From Achromobacter spanius (GTDB taxonomy: Bacteria; Pseudomonadota; Gammaproteobacteria; Burkholderiales; Burkholderiaceae_B), in contig NZ_CP025030.1 in the NCBI RefSeq assembly GCF_002812705.1, forward strand, positions 4,154,001-4,218,000: 64,000 nucleotides of DNA. Reading direction: 5' to 3'. The position numbers were made by a program, and so were the translations under genes. Below the pieces are notes generated by a model, which saw only the letters and a list, made by a program, of their open reading frames with translations, did not search any database and had not been told where the DNA came from. Below, piece by piece: positions 47,592 to 56,636 of the stretch (positions within the stretch are counted from its first letter, which is position 1; each line of letters begins with the position of its first letter).

Positions 47592-49016
47592 CTACATCAC
47601 CCCCCGGATCCTCAACCCGAACTCATAAGCCTGCTCCTGCGACGCGATGTTGGTAAAGCCCAGCAACAAGCCTGACTGCGGATCCGGCAACGACGACCAT
47701 CGCGACAAGGGATGCGCGTATAGGCCTTGTTCCAGCATGCGCGCGGCCAGCGGCTGGTCGCGCAGCTTGCCGTCCATGCGCGCCACCAGATGCATGCCGC
47801 CCGGCTGGGGATCAATCCGCAGGCGGTTTCCCAGCGCGGCGCTCAAGCCCGCCGCCGTGGCCTCGCGGCGTTCGCTGTACAGCCGCCGCATCCGCTGGAT
47901 GTGACGTCCAAAGTGCCCTTCGCTGATGAAGGCCGTGAGCAGTGCCTGCGTATAGGCCGGCGCGCCACCCGACAGCAGCCGACTCATCCGGTCAAAGCGT
48001 GGCACCTGCGCCTCGGGCACCACCAGGTAGGCCAGGCGCATGCCCGGAAACAGCACCTTGCTGAACGACCCCGCATACAACACCCGCCCCTGCGTATCCA
48101 GGCTCTTCAACGCGGGCAGCGGGCGGCTGACGTAACGGTATTCGCCGTCGTAGTCGTCTTCCACAATCCACGCCTGACTGCGCTCGGCCCAGTCCAGCAG
48201 CGCCTGGCGGCGGGGTAACGATAACGACATGGACAGCGGGCTTTGATGGGCCGGCGTCACCACCGCCGCCCTGGCCTGCACCGCCCGCGCCACGCCTTCC
48301 GCCACAATCAGGCCATCCGCGTCTACCGGCACCGGCACGGCGTCCAATCGGGCCTGCGCCAACAGCGCCCGGGTGGGCGGATAGCCGGGGTCTTCCACCC
48401 AGACGCGGTCGCCGGGTGCAAGCAAGGCCTGGATGATCAACTGCATCGTGAAGTTGTAGCCCGACGTGATATATACCTGCGCGGGCTGGCAATGTATGCC
48501 GCGCGCCACGCGCAGATAGGCCGCGACCGCGGTGCGCAGGTCGGGCAAGCCATCCGACGGCGGATACGACAGGTCGGCCGCCTGCAAACCGCGCAATTGG
48601 CGCGCGCCCAACCGCGCCCAGAGCTTGCGCGGAAAGGCATCCAGGGCCGGTATGCCCATCTGGAACGGCAGGATGCGAGGGGGCCGGTGCCAGCCGTGCT
48701 CGTCGTCAGCCGCTTCGACGGGCGCAACGACCGCGGGTGCGGCGGCTTGCGGTTGCAGGTCGGGAGCCACGATGGTGCCGGCCTGCCCGCGCGCCTGGAT
48801 GTAGCCTTCGGCGGCCAACAGCGAATACGCCACTTCGATCGTGCCGCGCGCCACGCCCATTTCCTTGGCCAAGGCGCGCGCCGACGGGATGCGGTCGCCG
48901 GCTTTCAGGGTGCCTTCGGCGATGGCGCTGCGAAAGCGCTCATACATCTGGCGGTACAGCGGGTCGGTGCTGTCCGGGGCAAGCGGTGCCTGGGCCTCGG
49001 GGCGGCGGCTGATCAT
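47592..49016 (-). CDS. MocR-type GntR regulator with aminotransferase domain (PdxR-like)
   Basis: This 474-residue protein joins an N-terminal GntR winged helix (about 15-85; SARALAKEMGVARGTIEVAYSLL, split here) to a type I aminotransferase fold (about 115-465) with IVEDDYDGEYR and the PLP-lysine region YAGSFSKVLFPGMRLAYLV. MocR proteins bind pyridoxal phosphate and regulate vitamin B6 or amino-compound genes. The ATG at 49016 is preferred over a TTG at 49028. It is divergent from a GNAT/azoreductase pair, with near-identical direct repeats between that suit MocR-type binding. Confidence 0.92.
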   Translation of the reverse strand: MISRRPEAQAPLAPDSTDPLYRQMYERFRSAIAEGTLKAGDRIPSARALAKEMGVARGTIEVAYSLLAAEGYIQARGQAGTIVAPDLQPQAAAPAVVAPVEAADDEHGWHRPPRILPFQMGIPALDAFPRKLWARLGARQLRGLQAADLSYPPSDGLPDLRTAVAAYLRVARGIHCQPAQVYITSGYNFTMQLIIQALLAPGDRVWVEDPGYPPTRALLAQARLDAVPVPVDADGLIVAEGVARAVQARAAVVTPAHQSPLSMSLSLPRRQALLDWAERSQAWIVEDDYDGEYRYVSRPLPALKSLDTQGRVLYAGSFSKVLFPGMRLAYLVVPEAQVPRFDRMSRLLSGGAPAYTQALLTAFISEGHFGRHIQRMRRLYSERREATAAGLSAALGNRLRIDPQPGGMHLVARMDGKLRDQPLAARMLEQGLYAHPLSRWSSLPDPQSGLLLGFTNIASQEQAYEFGLRIRGVM

Positions 49017-49030
49017 GGCATAGTCCAAAA

Positions 49031-49058
49031 TTCAATTTATGGCTCTTCAAATTATGGC
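49031..49058. promoter_or_regulatory. Direct-repeat operator of the MocR regulator
   Basis: TTCAATTTATGGC (49031-49043) and TTCAAATTATGGC (49046-49058) match at 12 of 13 positions with a 15-bp period. MocR/PdxR regulators bind direct repeats. The site lies 15 bases upstream of the MocR start and between it and the divergent GNAT gene. Confidence 0.65.
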
Positions 49059-49109
49059 ATGGCAAATCTACGATGACGGCTGACATCCACCCCTGACATC
49101 AGCCCCCCT

Positions 49110-49568
49110 ATGCAAACCTCCACGGCCGCCCCCAGCCTGCACCACCTCGAAACCGAAGACGAATTACGTGCCTGCCTGCCACTGATGCGCGAGCTTCGGC
49201 CCCACCTGGCTGACGCCGACGACTTCACCGCGCGCATCCGCCGCATGCGTGACCAAAGCTACCGCCTGCTGGCCGGCAACGATGGCGACAAGCCCGTGGC
49301 GCTGGCCGGCTATCGCTTCCAGGAAAACCTGATCTACGGCCGCTTTCTGTATGTGGACGACCTGGTTGTGGACACCACGCGGCGCGGTGGCCGCTGGGGC
49401 GCGCGCCTGCTGCAAGCGCTGGACGGCATTGCACGCGAGGCCGGTTGCGCCAGACTGGTGTTGGACACCGGCTTGGCCAATTCGCTGGCGCAACGTTTCT
49501 ACTTTCGGCAAGGGCTCTTGAGCCAAGGCCTGCACTTCAGCAAAAACCTGGACACGACGACCGCATGA
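49110..49568 (+). CDS. GNAT family N-acetyltransferase
   Basis: This 152-residue protein has the GNAT fold: ELRACLPLMRELRPHL at the start, the beta-4 strand FLYVDDLVVDTTRRGGRWGARLL with the acetyl-CoA loop (R/Q-x-x-G-x-G/A form GGRWGA, split here) and CARLVLDTGLANSLAQRFYFRQG. It acetylates an unknown amine. Its stop overlaps the next gene's start (ATGA), so it is coupled to the azoreductase. Both are divergent from the MocR regulator, which likely controls them. Confidence 0.9.
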   Translation: MQTSTAAPSLHHLETEDELRACLPLMRELRPHLADADDFTARIRRMRDQSYRLLAGNDGDKPVALAGYRFQENLIYGRFLYVDDLVVDTTRRGGRWGARLLQALDGIAREAGCARLVLDTGLANSLAQRFYFRQGLLSQGLHFSKNLDTTTA

Positions 49569-50191
49569 ACATTCTTCACATCACCTGCAGCCCCCGCGGC
49601 CGCGCTTCCGAAAGCCACCGCCTGTCGCAACGCATCATTGAACGCCTGGTCGACGACGCAGACGGTACGCCCGCCATCGTGGAAATCGACGCCACTCGCC
49701 TGCCCCATGTGGATCACGACTACGCGCTGGCGTTAAGCGCGCCGACGGATCCGGCGGACGACGTGCTGAACCAAGGCGCGCTGCGCCTATCCACCGAACT
49801 GATCCAGGCCTTGCAAGACGCCACTCACATCGTCATTGCCACGCCCATGCACAACTTCACGGTGCCGTCGGCCTTGAAAGTCTGGATTGATCATGTGGTG
49901 CGGGTGCGCAGCACGTTTCGCATCACCCCCGAAGGCAAGATCGGTAATCTGCCGGATCGCCCGGTGTATGTGGCCGTGTCGTCGGGCGGTGAGTTCTCGG
50001 GCGACGCGGCGCGCCAGCCCGACTTCCTGACGCCCTACCTGAAGCATGTGCTGGGCACGATCGGGCTGTCCAACGTGACTTTCTTTTCGGTGCAAGGCAC
50101 CGCGCGCGGTGATGCGGCATTGCAGGCGGCGCGCGCCTTGGCCGAAGCGAAAATCGCGGCGCATCCGCTGGCTACGGCATCCGTCGCCTGA
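49565..50191 (+). CDS. azoR: FMN-dependent NADH-azoreductase
   Basis: This 208-residue flavodoxin-fold protein has the phosphate-binding start ILHITCSPRGRASESHRLSQ, the TPMHNFTVPSALKVWIDHVVR core and the SSGGEFSG loop that contacts FMN. AzoR reduces azo dyes and quinones using NADH. It is coupled to the upstream GNAT gene by an ATGA overlap. A strong terminator begins 10 bases after its stop, ending this two-gene operon. Confidence 0.92.
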   Translation: MNILHITCSPRGRASESHRLSQRIIERLVDDADGTPAIVEIDATRLPHVDHDYALALSAPTDPADDVLNQGALRLSTELIQALQDATHIVIATPMHNFTVPSALKVWIDHVVRVRSTFRITPEGKIGNLPDRPVYVAVSSGGEFSGDAARQPDFLTPYLKHVLGTIGLSNVTFFSVQGTARGDAALQAARALAEAKIAAHPLATASVA

Positions 50192-50200
50192 TCGCGGGCC

Positions 50201-50238
50201 GGCCTGGTAAAGCTTCATAAGTGCTTGTTTACCAGGCC
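50201..50238 (+). terminator. Rho-independent terminator after azoR
   Basis: GGCCTGGTAAA (50201-50211) and TTTACCAGGCC (50228-50238) form a perfect 11-bp stem with a 16-base loop, followed by TTTC. Confidence 0.85.
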
Positions 50239-50409
50239 TTTCAGCCACGTCCGCTTATTAAATCGGGTCGCATTGACACCGTGGAAACGCGCACACTACG
50301 CTAGGCCGCAAGCAAGCGGCGCCAGACCCTGATAAAGGCTTCTTCACGAAGCGCCATCACGCATACGGCGTACTTCGCCCGACCGATTCGTTCTTGTTGG
50401 AGACGTGCG

Positions 50410-50829
50410 ATGCCCTGGCGCCAGCCCCTTCTTTTCATGACCGTCCTCGTTCTGCTAAGCGGCGTTTTTTCCCCACCGTCGCAGGCCGCTTGCAGCGACC
50501 AGAAAATAATGACGATGGCAGGCGATGGAAAATCGGTGAAGGCCATCGCCAAAGCCTGCAACATGACCGTGGCCAAAGTGCGCGCCGCCATGCAGAACCA
50601 GACCGACGACGATGACGACGACAGCGTTGCCGCCACGGCAGCGCCCGCGCTGGTGCCCAAGAAGCTGCCGTCCGGCGCCGGCCTGGCCAGTTGCGACTGC
50701 CAGGGCACGGTGCCCTACGGCGACAAGGACCCCGAACAGCGCTGCGAAAGCGGCATGTCCATCGCCACGCCCTGCGCCGGCTACTGCCCGCCGCGCGGCA
50801 TCGCGCCTTGGCGCCGCGTGTGCAGCTAG
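50410..50829 (+). CDS. Secreted Cys-rich hypothetical protein
   Basis: This 139-residue protein starts with a signal peptide (about 1-26, cleavage SQA-AC). The mature part has a short helical segment, GKSVKAIAKACNMTVAKVRAAM, which looks like a helix-turn-helix (split here), then a run of six aspartates, then a C-terminal domain with six cysteines (CDC, C, C, C, C) in SCDCQGTVPYGDKDPEQRC and CAGYCPPRG. I do not recognise the family. Disulfide-bonded folding in the periplasm is likely. GGAG lies upstream of the ATG. It is a single-gene unit. Confidence 0.75.
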   Translation: MPWRQPLLFMTVLVLLSGVFSPPSQAACSDQKIMTMAGDGKSVKAIAKACNMTVAKVRAAMQNQTDDDDDDSVAATAAPALVPKKLPSGAGLASCDCQGTVPYGDKDPEQRCESGMSIATPCAGYCPPRGIAPWRRVCS

Positions 50830-50878
50830 GCGCAATCAGCCGCTGCTTATGAACCCGCGCTAGTGGGCGTGGACGTCG

Positions 50879-51883
50879 TCATTGCGGCATGTCGAACGCG
50901 TATATCCGCTTCCACTCGCGCGCCATGTCCACCACCACCCAGCCTTTGCTGCCCGCTTCATCCAGGGCCTTGTCCAACCGGCCGATCTGGGAATCCCGGT
51001 CGTAGGCCCATTCGCGCTTGGCGTCGGTGTGGCGCACCAGGCCGGCGAAGCGCTTGCCGGGTCCAGCCATGGTCCATTGCAGCATTTGCAGGTCGCCGTC
51101 GGAATTGCCGAACGCAAAAATGGGTTGGCGGCCGATGAACTTATTGATGGACACCGGCTTGCCCGGGCCGTCATCGTTGTAGTCCAGCTTGGGCAGGCGC
51201 ATCAACACCGGCTTGCCGTCCTGCATCTGGAATTCCGTGGCGAAGGTGGTGCCGATGACCTGCTCGGGTGGAATGCCGTAGACGTCCTGCGCCCAGGCGC
51301 GCATGAACTCGACTTCGCCGCCCGACACGATGTAGGTCTTGAAGCCGTTGCCGCGCAGGTAATACAGCAGTTCGCGCATGGGCGCGAAGGTCAGGCTGGT
51401 ATAGGGCTGTTTGAAGCGCGGATGCTTGGCGGTCTGGACCCATTGCTTGACCTCATCGGAGAACACCTGAGTCGTCATGTTGGTATGCGTCACGCCAACA
51501 ATCTTCAACAAGCCTTCCTTGCCGGCGGCCGCCAGCGTCTGGCGGTCGCCTTCCAGCGCGGCCTTGTAGGGATGTTCCTGTTTCCATTCGGGGTGTTGGG
51601 GCGCCAGCACCTTCAATTCATCCATGGCGAAGATCAGCTCGAAGTACATCGGCTGTTCGCTCCACAAGGTGCCATCGTTATCGAACACCGCGATGCGGTC
51701 GACCGGCGCCACGTAGTCGGGCCCGCCCTCTTTGGTGACCGCGTCCACGAACTCCAGGATGGCCTGACGCGACGGCCCCTCGTTCCAGGACGGCAACGCC
51801 GTTTGGGCGTGCGCGGCGCAGGCGATGAGCAGCAACGCCAGCATGGCGTAGCAGCGCTGTGCAAAGCGGACAGACAGATTCAT
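50879..51883 (-). CDS. Exported HAD superfamily phosphatase
   Basis: This 334-residue protein has a signal peptide (about 1-27, cleavage AHA-QT) and a haloacid dehalogenase fold. Motif I is FDNDGTLW with D68 and D70, motif II is in YIVSGGEVEF, and the late acidic motif is FGNSDGDLQML. Such exported HAD phosphatases act as phosphomonoesterases or related acid phosphatases in the periplasm. It follows the formylglycine-generating enzyme gene by about 59 bases on the same strand, and they probably share a transcript. AGGAGA precedes the start. Confidence 0.88.
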   Translation of the reverse strand: MNLSVRFAQRCYAMLALLLIACAAHAQTALPSWNEGPSRQAILEFVDAVTKEGGPDYVAPVDRIAVFDNDGTLWSEQPMYFELIFAMDELKVLAPQHPEWKQEHPYKAALEGDRQTLAAAGKEGLLKIVGVTHTNMTTQVFSDEVKQWVQTAKHPRFKQPYTSLTFAPMRELLYYLRGNGFKTYIVSGGEVEFMRAWAQDVYGIPPEQVIGTTFATEFQMQDGKPVLMRLPKLDYNDDGPGKPVSINKFIGRQPIFAFGNSDGDLQMLQWTMAGPGKRFAGLVRHTDAKREWAYDRDSQIGRLDKALDEAGSKGWVVVDMAREWKRIYAFDMPQ

Positions 51884-51942
51884 GACGGTTCTCCTGGGAC
51901 GAGATCGGTCTTGCGAGGGTTTAGCGGCAACCGGCCTCGCCG

Positions 51943-53109
51943 TCAGCGGCTGGCGACGCCGTTCTTGCGGGCCTGCGCCAATTTCCACTGCTGCGGCGTC
52001 ATCACCGTGCGGAATCCCAGGTGCGACATGCCGTTCATCGGGTCGGTGCCGCGCCGTGCGCTGGTGCGGTAGCTGATGCAATAGGTATCGCTGCACAGGA
52101 ATGAACCGCCACGGGTCACGCGCTTGGGCGCGTTGGGCGGCACGGCGCCGTCGTCCGGGTCGAAGCTGTCGGCCGGCCCGGCGGGGTCCATGGGCGGCTG
52201 GCGGTATTGCGCCTGGATCTTGAAGGCGTCGGCGCGGTACCAGTCGGACGTCCATTGCCAGACGTTGCCGGCCATGTCGTGCAGCCCGTAGCCGTTGGGC
52301 GAAAAGCTGCCGACGGGCATGGTGCCCACCTGCACTTTTTCATCCTTCACCACCGGAAACGGCTGCTGTTGCTGCGTGTCCCAGATATTGGCCATCGGCT
52401 TGCCCTGGGGCAGCAGCTCTTCGCCCCAGGCGTAAGTGGCCTGCTCGAGCCCGCCGCGCGCCGCCATTTCCCATTCGGTTTCAGTCGGCAGGCGCTTGCC
52501 GGCCCATTTTGCATAGGCCACGGCGTCTTCGTACGACACCTGCACGACGGGATGGTCGTCCTTGCCGTCGATCGAGGTACCCGGGCCTTGCGGGTGCCGC
52601 CAATTCGCGCCGGCCACATAGCGCCACCAGCGCGAGTAATCGCGCAGCGACACCTCGGACTCGGTGCCCACGAACACCATGGCGCCGGGCACCAACAGGC
52701 GGTCGTCGGGGCGCGGCGTGCCGGGCGGCAACTGCACCTTCAGGTCTTCCCATTTGGGTTTCTGCTCGGCGGTCGTGACATAGCCGGTGGCTTCCACGAA
52801 GCGGCGAAACTGCGCATTGGTGACGTCGTTCACGTCCATCCAGAACCCGCTGACCGCCACCTTGTGCGCGGGCATTTCATTGGGCTGCGCCAGCTTGTGG
52901 CTGCTGCCCATCAGGAATTCGCGCCCTGGCACCCACGCCATGCCGGGCGGGCCACTCTTGCCGTCGCCCAGCACCACCTTGACGGCTTGCGGCTTGCCGT
53001 CGTCGGCCATCACCAGAAAGGCCGTGCTGGCCGCCACCCCCAGCACCACGCCGCCCAATAGCAGCGCGCCGACCAGACGGGATTTGTTTTTCACTTGCTT
53101 CGTCGCCAT
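51943..53109 (-). CDS. Formylglycine-generating enzyme (SUMF1/FGE family), membrane-anchored
   Basis: This 388-residue protein has an N-terminal membrane anchor (about 12-35) and an FGE-sulfatase domain (about 50-380) with MAWVPGREFLMGS, DVNDVTNAQFRRF, RLPTETEWEMAARGG, GNVWQWTSDWY and RGGSFLCSDTYC. The last holds two cysteines, C339 and C344, at the positions of the active-site pair that binds copper in true FGE, followed by GFRTV. This argues for real sulfatase activation (cysteine to formylglycine) and not a degenerate EgtB-like member. No sulfatase gene is present in the window. Confidence 0.88.
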   Translation of the reverse strand: MATKQVKNKSRLVGALLLGGVVLGVAASTAFLVMADDGKPQAVKVVLGDGKSGPPGMAWVPGREFLMGSSHKLAQPNEMPAHKVAVSGFWMDVNDVTNAQFRRFVEATGYVTTAEQKPKWEDLKVQLPPGTPRPDDRLLVPGAMVFVGTESEVSLRDYSRWWRYVAGANWRHPQGPGTSIDGKDDHPVVQVSYEDAVAYAKWAGKRLPTETEWEMAARGGLEQATYAWGEELLPQGKPMANIWDTQQQQPFPVVKDEKVQVGTMPVGSFSPNGYGLHDMAGNVWQWTSDWYRADAFKIQAQYRQPPMDPAGPADSFDPDDGAVPPNAPKRVTRGGSFLCSDTYCISYRTSARRGTDPMNGMSHLGFRTVMTPQQWKLAQARKNGVASR

Positions 53110-53346
53110 ATCGAGTCACCCGAAGTCAAAGAAATTCATAGGGCCGCCCGGAAGAGGCAGGTTCGACCAATGCGGGTCGGGAATACCAACGTGGCGGTGC
53201 ATCGGATCGACGACGGCGACCCTGCGCGCCGCATACCCGGACTTTCGGAAAATCACGAGAAATAAAATGCCTTTCGCAATATTCTCACAGAGTTTTGCAT
53301 CGCCCAAGCCTGGCGTTATCCGGGGAATCAGGAAAAGCGCCCGCCA

Positions 53347-54921
53347 TTAATCTTGCGTCCCCAGTTGGCTTTCCGGTCGGGCATGCACTTGATGAATGCG
53401 CAGGCCGTCGCGGCGCGTGACCTCGAAATTCCATTCATGCAGGCGGATCATGTCGCCGGCATCGGGCAGCCGGCCCACCGCGCGCAGCAGGCAGCCCGCC
53501 AGCGTGGCGTCCGGCGTGTCCTCAACCAAGCCGGGCGTGCCCAACAAACGCGCGGCTTCGCCCACCGACAAACCGCCTTCCAGCAACCATGACCCGTCCG
53601 ACAACTGCAACGCTTCGGGCTGGTCTTCGCTGTGTTCGGGCAGTTCGCCACCCACGGCGGTCAGCACGTCCATCGGCGTGACCAGGCCTTCGCAGACACC
53701 GTGCTCGTCCACCACGATCAGCATGTGGTCGCGCGTGGCGCGCAGTTCTTCCAGCACCTTCAACACTGGCGTCGTCTCCATGACGTAGCGCGGTTCGCGC
53801 GCCAGGTCCACCAGGTCGATGGGGCCGGGGTTGCTAAGCAGCGGCAGCACGTCCTTGAAGTGCAACACGCCCAGCACGTTGGAGGCATCGCCCGCGCAGA
53901 GCGGCAAGCGTGAATGGCCGCTTGCGAATTTGCGCACAACGGCTTCGGACGAATCCGCGACATCCAGCCAGACCATGTCGCCGCGCGGCACCATGATGGA
54001 ACGGACGTCGTGCCCGCCCACGGAAAGCACGCGCTCGATCATGGAGCTTTCTTCGGGCGCGAAGGCAGGCTCGTCTCCTGCGCTGTCCACCAGCGCCACC
54101 ATCTCGTCGGCCTGTTGGCCGGGCTGGCCGGCGCGGCCGGTATGCAGCAGGCGCAACACGGCCTGCGCGGTGCGCTGGCGGCGGCCCAGGGCGTGCGTGC
54201 CCTTGGCGCGATTACGCCGGGCCAACTGGTTGCACAGCTCGATCAGAATCGAAAAACCGATGGCGGCATACAGATAGCCCTTGGGCACGTCGAAACCCAG
54301 GCCTTCGGCCACCAGGCTGAAGCCGATCATCAGCAGCAGGCCCAGGCACAGGATCACCACGGTGGGATGGCGACCCACGAACGCCATCAGCGGGCGGCTG
54401 GCCACCATCATGACGGCCATCGCCACCACCACGGCGATCATCATGATGCTGAGTTCCTGCACCATGCCGACCGCGGTGATGACCGAGTCCAGCGAAAACA
54501 CGGCGTCCAGCACCACGATCTGCAAGATGACTTGCCAGAAGATGGCGTGCTGCGGCTTCTGACCGGATTCGTGGCCGGCGCTGCCTTCCACGCGCTCGTG
54601 CAATTCCATCGTGCCCTTGAAGAGCAGGAACATGCCGCCCAGGATCAGGATCAGGTCCCGCCCTGATATCTCGCTGCCCCAGACGGTAAACAGCGGCGCC
54701 GTCAGCGTCACCACCCAGGCAATACTGGCCAGCAGGCCCAAGCGCATCACCAGCGCCAGGCTCAGGCCGATCATCCGCGCACGGTTGCGCTGCTCGGGCG
54801 GCAGCTTGTCCGCAAGAATCGCGATGAACACCAGGTTGTCGATGCCCAGAACAATTTCAAGAATCACCAGCGTCGCCAGGCCAAGCCAGGCGGTGGGGTC
54901 GTTCATCCAGTCGAAAATCAT
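53347..54921 (-). CDS. TerC-family membrane protein with CBS pair and CorC/HlyC domain
   Basis: This 524-residue protein has an N-terminal TerC domain of about seven membrane helices (1-235) with [21 protein letters not shown] (split here) and [18 protein letters not shown], both bearing the acidic membrane residues of the family. A cytoplasmic CBS pair (about 300-420; [45 protein letters not shown]) and a C-terminal CorC_HlyC domain (about 430-515) follow. It resembles YegH/YoaE. TerC proteins are linked to manganese or metal export. The ATG at 54921 begins the first helix. Confidence 0.92.
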   Translation of the reverse strand: MIFDWMNDPTAWLGLATLVILEIVLGIDNLVFIAILADKLPPEQRNRARMIGLSLALVMRLGLLASIAWVVTLTAPLFTVWGSEISGRDLILILGGMFLLFKGTMELHERVEGSAGHESGQKPQHAIFWQVILQIVVLDAVFSLDSVITAVGMVQELSIMMIAVVVAMAVMMVASRPLMAFVGRHPTVVILCLGLLLMIGFSLVAEGLGFDVPKGYLYAAIGFSILIELCNQLARRNRAKGTHALGRRQRTAQAVLRLLHTGRAGQPGQQADEMVALVDSAGDEPAFAPEESSMIERVLSVGGHDVRSIMVPRGDMVWLDVADSSEAVVRKFASGHSRLPLCAGDASNVLGVLHFKDVLPLLSNPGPIDLVDLAREPRYVMETTPVLKVLEELRATRDHMLIVVDEHGVCEGLVTPMDVLTAVGGELPEHSEDQPEALQLSDGSWLLEGGLSVGEAARLLGTPGLVEDTPDATLAGCLLRAVGRLPDAGDMIRLHEWNFEVTRRDGLRIHQVHARPESQLGTQD

Positions 54922-55284
54922 TGTTGGTCCGCGAATGTCGGGCGTGCGCGCGCAGCGGCGCCGCCTTGCTGAAGGAGGAAAGCGTGGGAATTCAAGGGGA
55001 AATTGGCAACGCCGGGCGGCGCGCGGCACGCAACTTGCGGCGGCGCGGCGGCGACGGAAATTGAAGCCGCGCGACCTGTCGATGCCATGGCGCGCCGGCG
55101 GATAGAAAGCAAAGGCGGGCGCCGAGGCGCCCTGCTAGGAGGAGGTTCTTGAGTCATAAAAGGCCGTGTTCACGCGGCTGCCTTCGCAACCGCTACGCGC
55201 AAACACCGCCAGGCTCTCGTTCTTACAGGAAACTGAATGATACCTGAAACTTGTTTTGTCCCCTGCGGCTGCCGGACCAGCGCC
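54922..55284. other. Intergenic region upstream of the TerC/CBS gene
   Basis: I see no supported gene here. It contains a terminator-like stem (55117-55132), a GC-rich stretch with repeated GCGGCGGCG words (about 55030-55065), and a leader of about 190 bases before the TerC start. I looked for the manganese (yybP-ykoY) riboswitch often found before TerC genes and could not recognise its core. Confidence 0.55.
55117..55132 (-). terminator. Terminator-like stem, minus strand
   Basis: GGGCGC and GCGCCC pair perfectly around a 4-base CGAG/CTCG loop. On the minus strand the stem is followed by GCCTTTGCTTT. It probably terminates the transcript of the secreted low-complexity protein upstream. Confidence 0.55.
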
Positions 55285-55725
55285 TCAGCGTGTGTCCGCA
55301 GCGCCTCCGGAGCCGGACGACGCCCCCGACCCGGGCATGCCGGTGTTATCCGGCGCACCCGTCTTGCTGCCGCCACTTTTGACGTCACCACTCCTGCCGC
55401 CGCCGCGCGTGTCCGCATCCGGGGTTTTGGGGCGCGAATTGGCGTCACCCTTGGGCGGAGCATTCGAGTCTTGGGTCCGGGGCTTCGACGCCCCGGTCTT
55501 TTCTTCAGTGGCAGGCATTTTTTGCTTGTCCGGGTTCTGCGCGCCCGGCACGGGCTCGCGGATGACATTGGGCGGAGCCATCTTGTCGTCCGCCGTGGGC
55601 ATGGGCGTGGAAGGCGGCGGCGCGGCTTGCGCGACCAGCGTGGTCTGGCTGGTCTGCGCAGTGGTGGCATGCCAGGGCAGTACCGCCAACATGGCGGATA
55701 TCAGTAGCAGTTTGTGGCTTTTCAT
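55285..55725 (-). CDS. Secreted low-complexity hypothetical protein
   Basis: This 146-residue protein starts with a signal peptide (about 1-24; LLLISAMLAVLPWHATTAQ). The mature part is disordered: Pro/Thr/Lys/Asp-rich in the first half, and Gly/Ser/Ala-rich in the second. It has no cysteines and no recognisable domain. GGGAG precedes the ATG at good spacing, so it is probably expressed. It is divergent from the GMC dehydrogenase operon. Confidence 0.72.
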   Translation of the reverse strand: MKSHKLLLISAMLAVLPWHATTAQTSQTTLVAQAAPPPSTPMPTADDKMAPPNVIREPVPGAQNPDKQKMPATEEKTGASKPRTQDSNAPPKGDANSRPKTPDADTRGGGRSGDVKSGGSKTGAPDNTGMPGSGASSGSGGAADTR

Positions 55726-55841
55726 CGTTGTCTCCCAATTAAAAACAGTGACAAACTAAATGCCGACGGATAACGAGTTGCTGCGGGGTCTCTATCAACT
55801 GCGGGGCAAGTGGCGTGCCTGCCCCAAAACTGGAGCGATGC

Positions 55842-56636
55842 ATGGACGATCAATCCTCGAATGACGGTTCCGGGTCCGACCAGCCGGTCGCAAGCCGGCG
55901 TGGGCTGCTCAAGGCCCTTGCGGTGGGCGTGCCCGGCGCCGCCTGGGCCGCCCGCGCGGCAGGCGCACCCTCGGCGCCCGCCCCTGCGGCCGGCAACCCC
56001 GAAGGCCAGGCGGCCATTGCGCCTTCCGCCGACCGCACCCTTCGATTCTTCAACGCCCAGGAAGCCCAGGCGATGGACGCCATCGCGGCACGCTTGATTC
56101 CCGCCGACGACTTAGGCCCCGGCGCAAAAGAGGCAGGCGTCACTTATTTCCTGGATGGCCAGTTGGCGGGCGCCTGGGGAGCGGGCAGCCAGTTCTACCG
56201 ACAAGGTCCGTTTGAAAAAGGCACGCCCGAGCAGGGCTACCAGTTGTCATTCACGCCGGCCGAGATGATCCGGCGCGGCTTGGCCGCGCTGGACGCCGCG
56301 ACCCGCAAGCAAGACGGCAAACCCTTTGCAGAACTAGATGAAGCCAGGCAGGACGCCTGGCTTCATGACTTGCAGGCGGGCAAAGTCGATTTTTCTCCGC
56401 TGCCGTCCGACATCTTCTTTCAGGCCTTGCTGGACGGCACGATCGAAGGCTTCTTTTCCGACCCGCTCTACGGTGGCAACGTCGACATGGTGGGATGGAA
56501 GCTGGTGGGATTTCCCGGCGCCTATGCGTCCTTCTCCAACGATATCGAACGCCATGGCGTGATCTGGGCGGGCAAGCCCGTGTCCATCGCCAATGCGGTG
56601 GGCCACAAGATGAAATCGGGAGACGGACATGGCTAA
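55842..56636 (+). CDS. Gluconate 2-dehydrogenase subunit 3 family protein (Tat-exported small subunit)
   Basis: This 264-residue protein has a twin-arginine signal (SRRGLLKALAVGVPGAAWA, near residues 19-37) and a subunit-3 domain (about 65-250) with RFFNAQEAQAMDAIAARLIPAD and the YQLSFTPAEMIRRGLAALD segment. In fructose, gluconate and sorbitol dehydrogenases this subunit guides the flavin subunit through the Tat pathway to the periplasm. The ATG at 55842 with GGAG upstream fits the signal. It overlaps the next gene by 8 bases. Confidence 0.9.
   Translation: MDDQSSNDGSGSDQPVASRRGLLKALAVGVPGAAWAARAAGAPSAPAPAAGNPEGQAAIAPSADRTLRFFNAQEAQAMDAIAARLIPADDLGPGAKEAGVTYFLDGQLAGAWGAGSQFYRQGPFEKGTPEQGYQLSFTPAEMIRRGLAALDAATRKQDGKPFAELDEARQDAWLHDLQAGKVDFSPLPSDIFFQALLDGTIEGFFSDPLYGGNVDMVGWKLVGFPGAYASFSNDIERHGVIWAGKPVSIANAVGHKMKSGDGHG

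Noticed and set aside
54922-55284. Manganese (yybP-ykoY) riboswitch before the TerC gene.
   Set aside because: I could not identify the conserved core loops of that riboswitch; only a terminator stem and GC-rich repeats are visible.
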